This document shows positions 1 through 10,965 of a stretch of DNA of 64,000 nucleotides, piece after piece. Location of the stretch: assembly GCA_028564705.1 (NCBI GenBank), contig JAPXFQ010001673.1, positions 750,478-814,477 of the forward strand, given 5' to 3'. Numbering within the stretch: position 1 is the first letter of the stretch; every line of letters begins with the position of its first letter. This DNA comes from Apricaphanius iberus (taxonomy: Eukaryota > Chordata > Actinopteri > Cyprinodontiformes > Aphaniidae). Below the pieces are notes generated by a model. That model worked only from the letters and a program-made list of their open reading frames with translations, was not told the origin of the DNA and ran no database searches. The position numbers were made by a program, and so were the translations under genes.

Positions 1-296
1 TTTATGAAGGGTACCAACAATTTTGTCCACGTCTGTATCTATTGTTGGAAGACAACACTCCGGTCTGCAACGAACCACTAGTGTGGTGCTAATTTTAGCT
101 TTAGTCCGCTCTTAACTTTTGTACCTTTCTAATCTTGCACACTGTCGTCCAGCAAACTGTGGTGGTTGAGACGGGATCCGGCACGCTTCTGACACGATGT
201 AGTATCTTGTAGCCTAATATATCTCCTTAAGGATCGGCTCGCATAGCTCTGCAGCTTGGATGCATCTTTATTATAACAACTCAGGGGAAAACGTAT

Positions 297-686
297 GGTG
301 TGTTCACATTGCCCCAAATGGCAGCATCAGTAGCAGCAAGATTACATGTTAAGTCCATAGTTGAGGCAGTCGCAGTCTCTGCTGCGCTTTTTTGCTTTGG
401 CTCCGTCAACTTTTCAATGCAGAAGTTCAGCTAGCTGAACTTTTGATGGTTTTAACACTCTTTATGCAGCACGGCAATTAATCAAAGCGTCTCAACGCGG
501 TGACGTTGCCCGATATCAATGTTGCCTTGCTAGCATACCACCAGTGTTTAAAGCATCCAGGAGAGAAAGGCCTGCCTACGAGCTTTGCAAGCTTCAGCTT
601 AAAAATGTATCTGCTGTGTATATGCGTCGCACTAGTCTCTTTGTGAGCATTGCTTGACGCTGACAAAGCATGTGGTGTGAACACAT
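297..686 (+). repeat. Short non-autonomous DNA element, copy A
   Basis: This stretch is clearly related to 27891-28265 on the same strand. Shared landmarks in the same order include a start like GGTGTGTTCACATTGCC, a block reading AGTCTCTG, ATGCAGAAGTTCAGCTAGCTGA, and GAGAAAGGCC followed by CTTTGCAAGCTTCAGC. The left edge GGTGTGTTCACA is answered on the opposite strand near the right edge (GGTGTGAACACAT), so it looks like a short terminal-inverted-repeat element, probably non-autonomous. No transposase is encoded. The two open frames crossing it (129-317 and 478-714, minus strand) have no recognisable domain and I treat them as chance. Confidence 0.55.
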
Positions 687-2574
687 CATTATAACGTAAC
701 AGCCACCGTTCCATCTGTCATATGTGTCCTACCTAAACAACTCCTTGCTCTTACGTTTGCTCCTATTACAGTTTTGCCAGTCGCACACTTCCTGACTATT
801 ACAGTCTGCCCTGATCACTGATCCGAAGAAGAATATTCTAAATAATCTTGTACATCTAGATTATTCTACATAAAAGTTATTTAACCATTCCTCTGTTATG
901 GTCTGGTCTTAGTCCTTTACAAAAATACCTTAGAATTTTGGTTGTAACATGGTAAAATAGTACAAGTTCAGCAGGTATGATTACTCCTACCCAGTGTTGT
1001 AAATATATGTACTATGTAACTGACTCACAGGAAGAAAATCTTCACTTTACACTAACAGCCACTTCATCTTACATTCACCATATTCAGTCAGGGTCATACA
1101 GTACTACCAATTGCATTCATTCAAGCTTATATCTATGAGGAATAGCACCAATAATGTAGGTGAAATCCTGGTCAAGGTCAATGGAAAACTTCTCCCACAT
1201 TGACATGCACATTGGTAGAAAGCTCTGCTGCTCCATTTGGTCTTAGGCACTTCAGCTATATCACATGATGCTTCCTTCACCAGCATAACAACAATCTCTC
1301 TGAGGCACATGCTGCATCGATATGGTGCCATTCATGTCTGCAAAATGGGAACTATCATTTGTTGTGGTGCAGCTGCTTGTTGTGCATGTTAAGCTAGACA
1401 CCCCATAGCTAAAAATCATTACGAGTCTCTATGTGTGTGTGTGTGTGTGCTGCAGCCCAGTAGGAGGGAGACGGATGCATGTTAGATTCAAGTACCTACA
1501 ACTGTTATATTACTTGCAGCACATTAAAAATGGAAAGTGGAATGTGCTATAGCCAGGCTGGAAAGTAATTTTAAATATTAGCAAAAATGTGCACAATAGA
1601 AACTAATTCTGGTCCAATTTCACTGCAAACTCCCTACACTTTGCACCCTGCTTAGATGGCATGAGTTCAGATTTTGTTTTTTACAGTGTCCTAAATCAAG
1701 GCTCTGCCTCTTGGCCTCTATGAGATTGGGAGCTTTCACACCAGCAGTGCAGAAAATACGTTTTACATAACACACCGCGGCGGGGAGAGGCTGCCACTGA
1801 GCAGCCGACAATTCTTCTTTATTGTCCGAACAACTAGTGGTCGTGTCATACTGTAATGTGTAACTTAGCCTTGGCACCTGATGAGCTGGCCTGCTGCCCC
1901 GCTGTGGTTTAAGACCAGTAAGCCTACTCACTATCCTGATGGACGATGCTCATAAGGTGACCCAGGCACAGCTTCACAACAGATTGATGCTGCTGACTCC
2001 GTTCCTGTAAGTCTGTATGTGTCTGCTATTCTGTCAACCCATCACAAGCTCTCTTGGTTGTTAGGACAGAGTGTGTCAAGCTGAAGAAAAAAGCAGTGAC
2101 TAAACATATGACAGAGAGGGTTTTTTTGTGTGGGTTGAATGCAGAAGACAAACTAAATATTGCTTTTTGACTAGACAAAGAGCAAATCTTACTGCTGAAA
2201 TGGTACCATACATTGCTACAATATTAAAAGGAAAGCTCATATTAAATGTTTATAATCGTAACTTAAAGATATTATATATCAAAATATTTATCAAAGAAAA
2301 ATGGATTTAGTCAAACAATTATTCCATGTTTGTGCTAGAAATAGACCTAACATTTCATCACAGTTTTTTGTGGTATCTATTACAAAAAGAAGTTCAAAAA
2401 ATCTCTCTTTTAAGTAATTGATCTGTCACTCAATGATGTCAGAGACCCCAATACACAAAATAAAACTTTTGTGTTATCAAATTGGTATCTTAAGTAAAGA
2501 TTAAGTAAAGATTTTGTCAAAATAATATTCCTCAGATAAAACACCTCTCAGATATTATCACAGTGTGTTGTTAG
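687..2574. other. No gene recognised; AT-rich non-coding, short (GT)n
   Basis: I see no domain-bearing open frame here. A short GT dinucleotide run lies at 1432-1449. The minus-strand frames at 1104-1331 and 1620-1931 carry no motif I recognise. Confidence 0.5.
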
Positions 2575-3565
2575 CAGTGTTGGGAGTAATGGCATTTAAG
2601 TATAACAGCGTTACTAACTGCATTCTTTTTTAAGGTAACCAAGTAATCTAATTACTTTTTCCCACCATTTCAACGCCATTACCGTAACTGGGGATGTAAA
2701 GTTGCGCGTTACTACAACGTGCTGAATGAAGCGCAGCACTGTCAGGCTTTCTGACAGACACTCTCATTGTGTGCTGTAAAGACTGCGGTGAACTTAGTTT
2801 TAAGTTGGATATTCGATGGACATTAGTTTCCTTAAAGCGGACACCCTCTCCAACGTTTCACCCCCAACTTCCAATGCCTGTGCTCAGCGCCACTGCGCGC
2901 TCTGCAGCTGTTTGCTCCAGAACTGTGCTGATAGAGTGGATACATCGCCTCCAAAGGCTCGCTCCTGAAGGCGGTGGTTTTGTTTAAGATTTGTTTTTCG
3001 ATAAATCCCCATGCATCCCAGAAAATACCTGTCAGATCTACTAACAAGTAACACGACAATTTATTTAAAAAAAAATACATATGTAATATTTTTTTTTTTA
3101 TGTTACTGTAAAATAGAGCCTATTAAACAGAGCCTATTACATAGTGCTCTGTTTAATGTGCAATATTACAGATGAATAGATTTGAAAAACTTAATAGACT
3201 GATTTTCCTTTGTTTCTTTTTACCCAAAATTGTGTGCCTTACTTTTGCACTTTAATGAAAAGAGTGTGATTATTAATGACCAATATTTACATTTTGTATA
3301 TTTTCTGCATTGGGTCAAGTTCAAATACCAAGTGTTCTAAAATACATTATACAGTGGGGTTTTTTATTAGTCATACAGTAATAAAAATGTTACAGATATT
3401 ATAAAACGTAACTGCGTTATAAAACATAAAAATAATGCCACAGTTAATCTGATGAGTAACTAATTACTTTTACAGTGTACTAACTGGGTTACTAACACAT
3501 TTTTTTGGAAAAAGTAATTTTTAACTATAATTAATTACTTTTTTAATGCAAGATTCCCAACACTG
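2575..3565. mobile_element. hAT-type non-autonomous DNA transposon
   Basis: The left end begins CAGTGTTGGGAGTAA and the right end finishes ATTCCCAACACTG, an inverted pair of the form CAGTGTTGGGA...TCCCAACACTG, common for hAT-type elements of fishes. The 8 bases outside the left end (GTTGTTAG) and right end (GTTGCTAT) agree at 6 of 8 positions, as expected for an aged 8-bp hAT target duplication. Subterminal regions are rich in short GTTACT/AGTAAC-type motifs. The 991-bp body encodes no transposase that I can see, so mobility would have depended on an enzyme made elsewhere. Confidence 0.75.
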
Positions 3566-4099
3566 GTTGCTATTGGGACTTAGTCATGTTTTACACGGAC
3601 AATTTGATGGCAAATCCGTATCTTTTTTTTCCTCTGGAGAGCTTGTAAAACTTCTCTGTACACATAATTTTGTTGATCTGGATTTCATAATCCAAGTCCT
3701 TTTATCGTTTAACAAAGATTTTAATAGGAAGGGTAGAACACTGGCTGCTACAGCTTCCTGCACATGTGACATACTATTTTATGATGAAAGAAAAACTATG
3801 CAGAGCACCTCATACCTCTCGTCACAAAATCTATAGCAAATCATAGCACAGTACTAACTATGAACCAGCAGAACAGTTTTGTCTTTAACTTTTTACATTC
3901 AAGGACATGTCTATTTTCTCCAGTGTTTTACTATTCTTTATTATTCAACAGACAATGAAATACGTCGAAGGGAAAATGTAAGAAATTAATAAATAATGTG
4001 TGGTTGATTAATTGAATGCCTTCTTCCCAAGTTGACCTTCCATAGAAAACTTGATTAACATGGAATAGAGTTCAACACTGGATTTTTGTAACACATGCT
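3566..4099. other. No gene recognised
   Basis: Non-coding. The overlapping frames at 3546-3836 (+) and 3584-3772 (-) begin in or beside the hAT end and show no domain. Confidence 0.5.
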
Positions 4100-4440
4100 T
4101 TCTTTAGCTGAAGCCAGAGTTTGCTAGTTAAGAAGGATAAAAATTATCTGACTGTATGGCATCCCTGAATAAGAACACCATATCCAGGGGGAAGCATAAG
4201 GGTGGCTGCATCATGCTTTGGAGTTACTTTTCTCTAGATGAATAAGTAGTTGTAGGTGTGGCTGAAATCAAATATCAGCCAGGTATGACCCAAAACATGC
4301 AGGTGTTTACTTGAAACCCAGAAAAGACCTTTCTCATCAGAATGTTTTTTCCTACTGCAGGAATTGTACGACACTAAATATTTTGTCATTTTGAAACTGC
4401 TCCAACATCTAAAAACATCTAAAAACACACTTTTAATCAG
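4100..4440 (+). mobile_element. Decayed Tc1-like transposase fragment
   Basis: The string GGGGGAAGCATAAGGGTGGC, followed by GCATCATGCTTTGGAGTTAC, corresponds to the conserved glycine-rich stretch before the middle catalytic region of Tc1-like transposases. Surrounding sequence keeps a weak resemblance. Stops and indels in all frames make this a dead fragment without visible terminal repeats. Confidence 0.5.
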
Positions 4441-6021
4441 CTTGAAGTGTAGGGAGAAGCCTGTCTCATGCTAACTCATGATATTTATTTTGTCGATTGG
4501 TAGGTTGATATGCCTAAAACTTTAATAGTTTAAATTACTGTTGCATCTCTCCCCTGCTTCTCAGAGCTCTTTTTGTCGTTTAATGACCAAACCTAAGAAG
4601 AAGAAATACCCCAATCAGAATAAAGAGGTCTTACTTTCAGTTGTGACAAATGAGTCACCTGGCATATAATATGCAAATAAGTTTGATGATGAAGATGAGA
4701 AAAAGTAAATCGGGATAGAGAAAAAGAATACTCAGGAAAAATATATGAATCTAAGACTAAAAAGCTGAACCCATTTTTCTGGCTTCCTCAAATTAGGTTG
4801 TAAAGTAACTCTAGCAGCAATTGCAATACAAACCCCACTAATGATTGAAATGTCTTGAAGGAAACAGCTTATGCAAATAGTTTTCATGATGGCTGTGCAG
4901 AAAAATGCAAATACAGTGACTTTCAAGCAGTATGAATACTTTGTCTTCAAAATTACATTTGAAAGAACCAATCTAAACTTTTCCATCTGAAATAAAGACT
5001 AATCGTTGATCTAAACTCTCTGATATTACTTTATAAATGTTCTTCGTTTTTGCAAAAAAAAATTTTTTGACTGAAAATCTTCTGGACCGATAGTTTTTCA
5101 GGTCAGTTCAAATCAGTTTTTATGGGGACTCAGAAACACTAAACGTTTCAAACATACACATTCAGTGTCATCTCATCGATTAGTTGCCAGCTTTGCCAGC
5201 TCTTGACTCCAATTAGTGATAGCTGTTTTTCAGATATGTTTCTTGGAATTAGTGAGACATGCCATTTAACACAGAATCATATACCGTACCACACAGTTAT
5301 TGCTACTTTCACAATGATTAATTGAGTGTTTATGAAAGACCAACACAAAGAAGTGCATATTAGTGAAGTGGAAGAGAAAATATGCATAGTTTACCAGGTT
5401 TGAAAAGAAAACCTGAAAAGTGAAGCATGAGTTTGTATTAAGCACACCTCAGTCTACCAGATAATTTTTATTGCCAATTCTTCTTTTTTAACCTCCTTGA
5501 GATGAAATTACATTTGTAAACACCAATCTTCAACTCGTGCTACAGATTCTTAGTTGATATATTATATATACATATAAATATATTTTTAACTGTATTTTTA
5601 TTGATTTTTTTCTGAACAAGAGAATAACATCACAAATCTATACTTAAAAAGTGAAGGAGAGAAAAAGAAAAGAAAAAAAGGGGTGTCGCCCAGGGCTCAA
5701 TAAATATATAAAATTAAGTTTCACATTATAGTGCATTTTCGCACATTTATATATGTATAGAAGTATCCACATGTATCCACATCCATCTACATATATATAC
5801 ACACTCATAATACTCATATGTACATACCTACACAGACATCTACATGTATTCTTTTACGTATTGATCTATCTACTCGTGTCAATTCATCACTAAAAATTTT
5901 TTACTGCTTATTTACCTGCCACTATTTCACATTCATTTCAACTGGTACGTTTACTATACATATTGTGGCAAAACAAAAATCAATCTCAAAACTCATTACC
6001 TTTTTAATATATGCCAGTATT
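4441..6021. other. No gene recognised; AT-rich with TA-rich simple sequence
   Basis: No supported gene. TA-rich simple sequence occurs at about 5560-5590 and 5740-5815, and a purine-rich tract at about 5650-5685. Confidence 0.5.
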
Positions 6022-6303
6022 TGTCATGCTGCACACTCCTCTCACTTCATCATCTGCACCTGTGTCGTCCTCTCTGAACCTCCTCACCTCCATTTGTTTG
6101 CACCTGTGTTCTCCTAGTGTCTTCACCTGTTCCTCCTTGTCTCCCCTTACTTAAGATCCAACGAGCGCTTTAGTCCTCGCTGGATCATAGTCATGCAGTT
6201 TGTGTGTATTGTCTCTCCTTGTTTTGCAATAAAGATCACCTAAACTTCGAACTCTGCTTGTGCGCCTGGGTCCTTCGTCCTTCATGCAGCATAAGCTCTG
6301 ACA
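6022..6303 (+). mobile_element. Solo LTR (Gypsy-type retrotransposon)
   Basis: A 282-bp unit starts TGTCATGCTGCA and ends AGCTCTGACA, giving the TGTCA/TGACA inverted ends of an LTR. It is flanked on both sides by the same 5 bases, GTATT (6017-6021 and 6304-6308), a perfect target duplication. A poly(A) signal AATAAA sits at 6228-6233, as expected near the R/U5 border. No internal retrotransposon sequence is present, so this is the product of recombination between two LTRs. Assignment to the Gypsy class rests on the ends, length and 5-bp duplication rather than on any protein. Confidence 0.8.
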
Positions 6304-6639
6304 GTATTTCTACCCAGTAAAGTTTAATAGTTTCAGAATATGTGGTGCACATGAATATTTTTTAATCAAAAGCAGGAACTAGAACAGGGAAAATAATTTC
6401 CTTCAAGTTCATATAGTTATAACAAAATAGTGTTAAATGTATCTTATTTTTTATTTTCAGACTTTTTATGTTTCCCCCAGTTATGTTTTTATATTTCAGA
6501 ATTGTGTTTCTTAAAATAAATGTAAAGTATCTACCTTGTTGGAGGAGGGTTAGAACTATACTTGGCTTGTGTGTAATGTTATTTATGTTTATTGGCAAAT
6601 AGTCAAGAAGAGACGACGGTCTTCTTCACTTGACCTTTT
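6304..6639. other. No gene recognised
   Basis: AT-rich non-coding sequence. The minus-strand frame at 6362-6598 has no motif. Confidence 0.45.
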
Positions 6640-7289
6640 GCAATGTTCTTAGACACTGCGACATCTGCTCTGGATTGACTTGCCAGTCCATCAAAACCAT
6701 TACACTGTACTTCCAGTTATAGGTCTACAGTTGTTATCCTGCTAGAAGTTAAACCTCTGCCCAAATGTTATAAAAGAATTGACCTGTATTTAACTCCACC
6801 CATCGTCCAGTCATCTCAGAATATATTTTTATTTTCTGAGGAATAGCATTCCCACAGCCACTATGAAAATGTATAAGATTATGGTGGTGTTGATGGAGTG
6901 TTGTAAAAATAAAAAAATAAAATAAAAAAATCAAGTCCAACCAGAACTTCTCCTTCCACATGTTTAATGTGTTCCCTCCATGGCTTATTAGAAAACTGCA
7001 AAAAGCAATTCTTATTTTTTCAGGTATAGTATTAATTACAAGACTTCTAAATTAAATAAACTTTACTGGATCCGATTTAAAGGTATTAAGGTGAAGAGGG
7101 CCAAACAGAATGGCACGACCGGCTTTATATGTAAGCAACAACCTTCACAATAATGCACTTCTTTGTGTGGTCATTCACATAAAATCACAATAAAATATAA
7201 CTAAAAATACAGAAGTTGTCGTTGGCTGAAATGTAAAAAAAAATTGAGATAAAGTTCCGTTGTGGGGAAAACTTTAGCAAGGCACTGTG
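6640..7289 (-). mobile_element. Decayed Tc1/mariner-type element (reverse copy)
   Basis: The right edge reads GAAAACTTTAGCAAGGCACTGT, a form of the CAGTGCCTTGCAAAA inverted repeat also seen at 14328. Inside are remnants in reverse orientation that I recognise from teleost Tc1-like elements, such as ATCCTGCTAGAAGTTAAACC at about 6737 and CACATGTTTAATGTGTTCCC at about 6957. No usable transposase frame survives and the left terminal repeat is not recognisable. Confidence 0.6.
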
Positions 7290-9379
7290 TTTGGAAATGG
7301 CCTCTGTACACCAGCAGTTAACACTGACAAACCTGACAATAGGTTTACTGACAATTATGACGTGACTGTGTTCTCATGTGTGTCCATGACAAGTTTTATT
7401 GTATGACTGTGCTGTACATACACTTGTGTATTCTCGAACAGGTGCACACACAGACGTGTGAGGCTTGCTTCTAAGTTGGAGAGCTGAAGCATCTGGAGAA
7501 TTATCCCCAGGCCCCCCTCTCCCTCGGCCTTCCTTCTTGGGTCTGTTCACTCCCTTTCGTTCCTGCTCATGGTTTGATTTGAGGCAGAACTCAATTCCTC
7601 ATTTCCACACCCTGAGTGCTGTTGATAAGGGCCCCGCTCACTGCAGTTGGGCCTCCAGAGAGGGCACAATGTGGCAGCAGAATGGCACAAAATCAAATTC
7701 CTCGAGACAATGAGGTCCATTTGTAGAGTTAAGCCAGATGAAGGCCCATATTTAACTGGCTACTGTTTCATCCACCATCTCCCTGTTCCACATTGTTCCG
7801 CTGACAAGTAAAAGCTTTTTTAAGAGATCAAAAGTTGGGAAAAATTAGGTCTGGATACAATAATTGACTCAGAAGTCATTAAAAATATTTAGGTTTGCTA
7901 TAAAAAATTGAAACATTAAGGTTTCTTTTGATTATGAGGTGTTGCAAGATTTAGAAATCCTTTTTGTCCAGTTATACCCCACTAACTACAGTGTATCCTT
8001 TAAATATTGCTTATAAGCAGTAAATGGGATAGACCTTAGTGAACTACCTCCCTGAAAACATCAATTTTGTTATAACAGTGACATCTCCTATAACTGACTT
8101 CCAAAAAGTACAGTCTGTTCTCCATTTCCACTCTACTTCAGACCCAAGGTGGAATGGAACAGCCTCTTCAAAGGTGTCATCGCCATGGGGTCAACTAGTG
8201 AGAGATAGGAATGACATTTTCCAGTTTCACCTAGGTGTCATTATGCATTCCTATTTTACTTCTATAGAGTCCACCATTTGATAAAAAAAAACACAGATAC
8301 TGATAATCTGTCAAGTTAAAAAGTATTTTCCTAAATTAGTTCTCCTTTAAACTTTTAGTAAAATAAAATGTGTTATTACATCTGTGTATGATGACATACA
8401 TATGATTAACAATGGCCTCAGTCATAGCTGATTGGTTCCATACTATTTTGGGTTAAACATATAACATTAGGGAGTATACACACCCCTTCTCCTTTTACAC
8501 ATTTCCTTTCCTTTCTGAAATTATTTTCCACACACTTTTCCTTGTAAATAATCCACACTGAATATCATTTAAATACAAAGTGCAAACATGTTTTCAGAAA
8601 ACATAAAAGCAACCGGTTATGTAAAATTATGTAGACTTCCAGTTTGAACCAATCCTGTTTCAAATACTCAAACACTATTTTGATCAAGTTAGTTTATTAA
8701 ATTTGATTTTTAATGTTATGGCTCTAGAACTGTAGCTCTTCTACAAAGAAAGATGAACCAGAGTCCTTTTAGGCATTTAATAAACACGTGTGGCCAAACA
8801 TGGAGGGACAGAGTTTACCCTCATATTTCCCTAGCGTAACCCTTTTGATTCAAAACCTTAAATAGCATTTGACGATCTCTTTTTATCTTCTACGCAGTAT
8901 GAGCTCAGTATGTAGATCCAGCCTGGAGCTTCCGATAGCCCAGTAATGAACTGGCTATCCGTCTGACGAGGTCTGAACGTACTGCTTCCTCTGATGTCTG
9001 CCTGGCCGTCTGATAAATTACTTATCTGAACATTACACAAAGAATTGCTTTATTTTCTCTACATGACCTACTGTCCTAGATGCATTCACTAAAACAGAGA
9101 ATAAGTCATTAAATTGTAAGTACAAAAGAGATATTCAATTACAGTGACTAAACAGACTGGTCTGTATATGGTCTCAGTTAGCTTTGCACATGACAGCACG
9201 AACCAGAAAATGAAGTCAAAGGAATTGTCTATATACATCGGAGATAAGATTGTGGAGGCACAAATCTAATTCAGTTTTGGCAGCATTCAACAACCAGTAA
9301 ATTACTGTGGTCTTCACTATTTGTTAATGGATACAGCTTGGAACCAGCGAAATCAATATCTTGATCTAATAGATCTTTT
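7290..9379. other. No gene recognised
   Basis: No coding or repeat structure that I can support. The stretch 7470-7790 is less AT-rich than its surroundings and free of recognisable repeats, so it could be conserved non-coding DNA, but nothing in the sequence alone proves this. Confidence 0.4.
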
Positions 9380-9790
9380 TGCCTGACCAAAACTGATTAT
9401 TTGAGGAAGAACGACAATTGTCAAGGAAGTCCCCAAGAAACCCACAAGTCACAAAGGCACAGCTTCAGGGTTCCTTTGGGGTGATTGGACTGTTTAAGAG
9501 CAAACATTGCTAGCGCCAATAAGTTCTTTAAGATAAAGTGGTCAGATGGAAAAAGGCAGTCCTCTTGAATTTAGAGATTGTCAGACTAGGAGAAAAGAAA
9601 ACCTTCTGGTCTGACCCACCAAATTAGAACTCTTTGGGTGAACTCATCAACAGCATCATATTTAGAAAAAAAACACCACTGCTCATCCCCTGGCTAACTC
9701 CTTCTCTGGAGTTAGCATGGTAGTGGCAGCAAGATGCTGTGCAGATGTATTAAATATAGAGGGATTTTCTAGAAAGCCTATACTTGAGAA
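9380..9790 (+). mobile_element. Decayed Tc1-like transposon fragment
   Basis: The strings TTAGAACTCTTTGGGTG (about 9625) and GCATGGTAGTGGCAGCAAGATGCTGTGC (9714-9741) match in order two conserved parts of Tc1-like transposase genes: the segment before the second catalytic aspartate and the glycine-rich stretch. All frames are broken. Confidence 0.5.
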
Positions 9791-9963
9791 TCCTCTAGAC
9801 CTCAGTCAATGGCAACAATCAATATCTCAATACAACAAAGAGTTGGAGCACAAAGTTCGCATAAAAGAGGAAACTGAATTCCCTTGAGTGCCCCAAACAG
9901 AGCCTCAAGCTGCACAAACTCACATGACCTAAGGTTGAAGTTGCTGCCAAATATGCTTCATAC

Positions 9964-10965
9964 CAGTGCTTACACATCAAAAGCGATAGACGCGACCAAA
10001 GAGTTTGGTTTACATGTAAAGTCAATGGAGGAGCGTGATTAAGCGCGACTTGGGATCCCGCGACACGTCAGAAGCAGATTTGCATCGCGAACAAGCTTTT
10101 TTGCCTGATTTACACTACCAAGTATTGCGGCTGATGCATTTCAGGCGCGACTCAAAATACGCACTGCATTTTATGTCTGCAACAGAAGTCAGAGAAATCT
10201 CAACTACAGCTTCAAGTCGTGCCATAACAACCAATCAGTTGAGGGGTGTCAGTGATACTGGGACTGACTGAATGGAGTCAGCATTAGCAGGACATGTAAA
10301 CTAATTAACACCGTGGCTATTCACCCTAAACTACATAACACCAGCTGTTTTCTATACAGAGACAGGTATAAACAAAATAAACATTATAAAGAGGTTGAAC
10401 TATTTAGACAGGGATGCTCTTAAGTGGTTTGTGGGTGGCTCTTAAAAGAGCCGTTGTGGCCACAAAACAGCTTCCTCACCCGGACACCCAGACCTGGTAA
10501 TGTCCCCACCAAAGCACGTCCCGACCCACTCACATATAAACTTTTACTAACAGCAGACAGAGGGACAGCCGCTCAGCTTGGTAGTTGGTGTGGCGGCGGA
10601 GCAAAGCTTGGACCTTTGCGGCACAAACTGGGCAAGGAGCCGGAGTGTTTACTGATCCTTCTGCGGCTGCTGGACTGGGTCTACCCCCGCAGCAGCGGTC
10701 CCAACATTTAACGTTGTCAGCTCATTGACCAGAGTCCACTGGGAGCTCCCGGAGGGTTGGGAAGGAGGTGGAGGGAGGAGGAGGCCAGTGGAGTCATTCC
10801 GGCCAGGATATTTCCACATTTCTGGTTCACGAACGTGAAAATAGCATACTTTAAAGCATGGCCAGTTTGCTTTGGACATGCTTCAAGGTGCGAATTTACA
10901 AGCAACCAGCTGGGGGCGTGTCAAGCTTTTTGGTCGCGTCTATCGCGTCCGGTGTTTAAACACCG
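9964..10965. mobile_element. Inverted-repeat DNA element, about 1 kb
   Basis: The 18-mer GCGATAGACGCGACCAAA at 9983-10000 is perfectly inverted at 10929-10946, and a weaker match extends outward to CAGTG on the left and CACCG on the right, giving imperfect terminal repeats of about 36 bp. CpG-containing words such as CGCGAC recur just inside the left end. I see no clear target duplication: the 8 bases on each side differ. The frames inside (10035-10271, 10424-10711, 10757-11029) have no domain. Family is uncertain; hAT-like or Harbinger-like non-autonomous elements are both possible. Confidence 0.5.
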
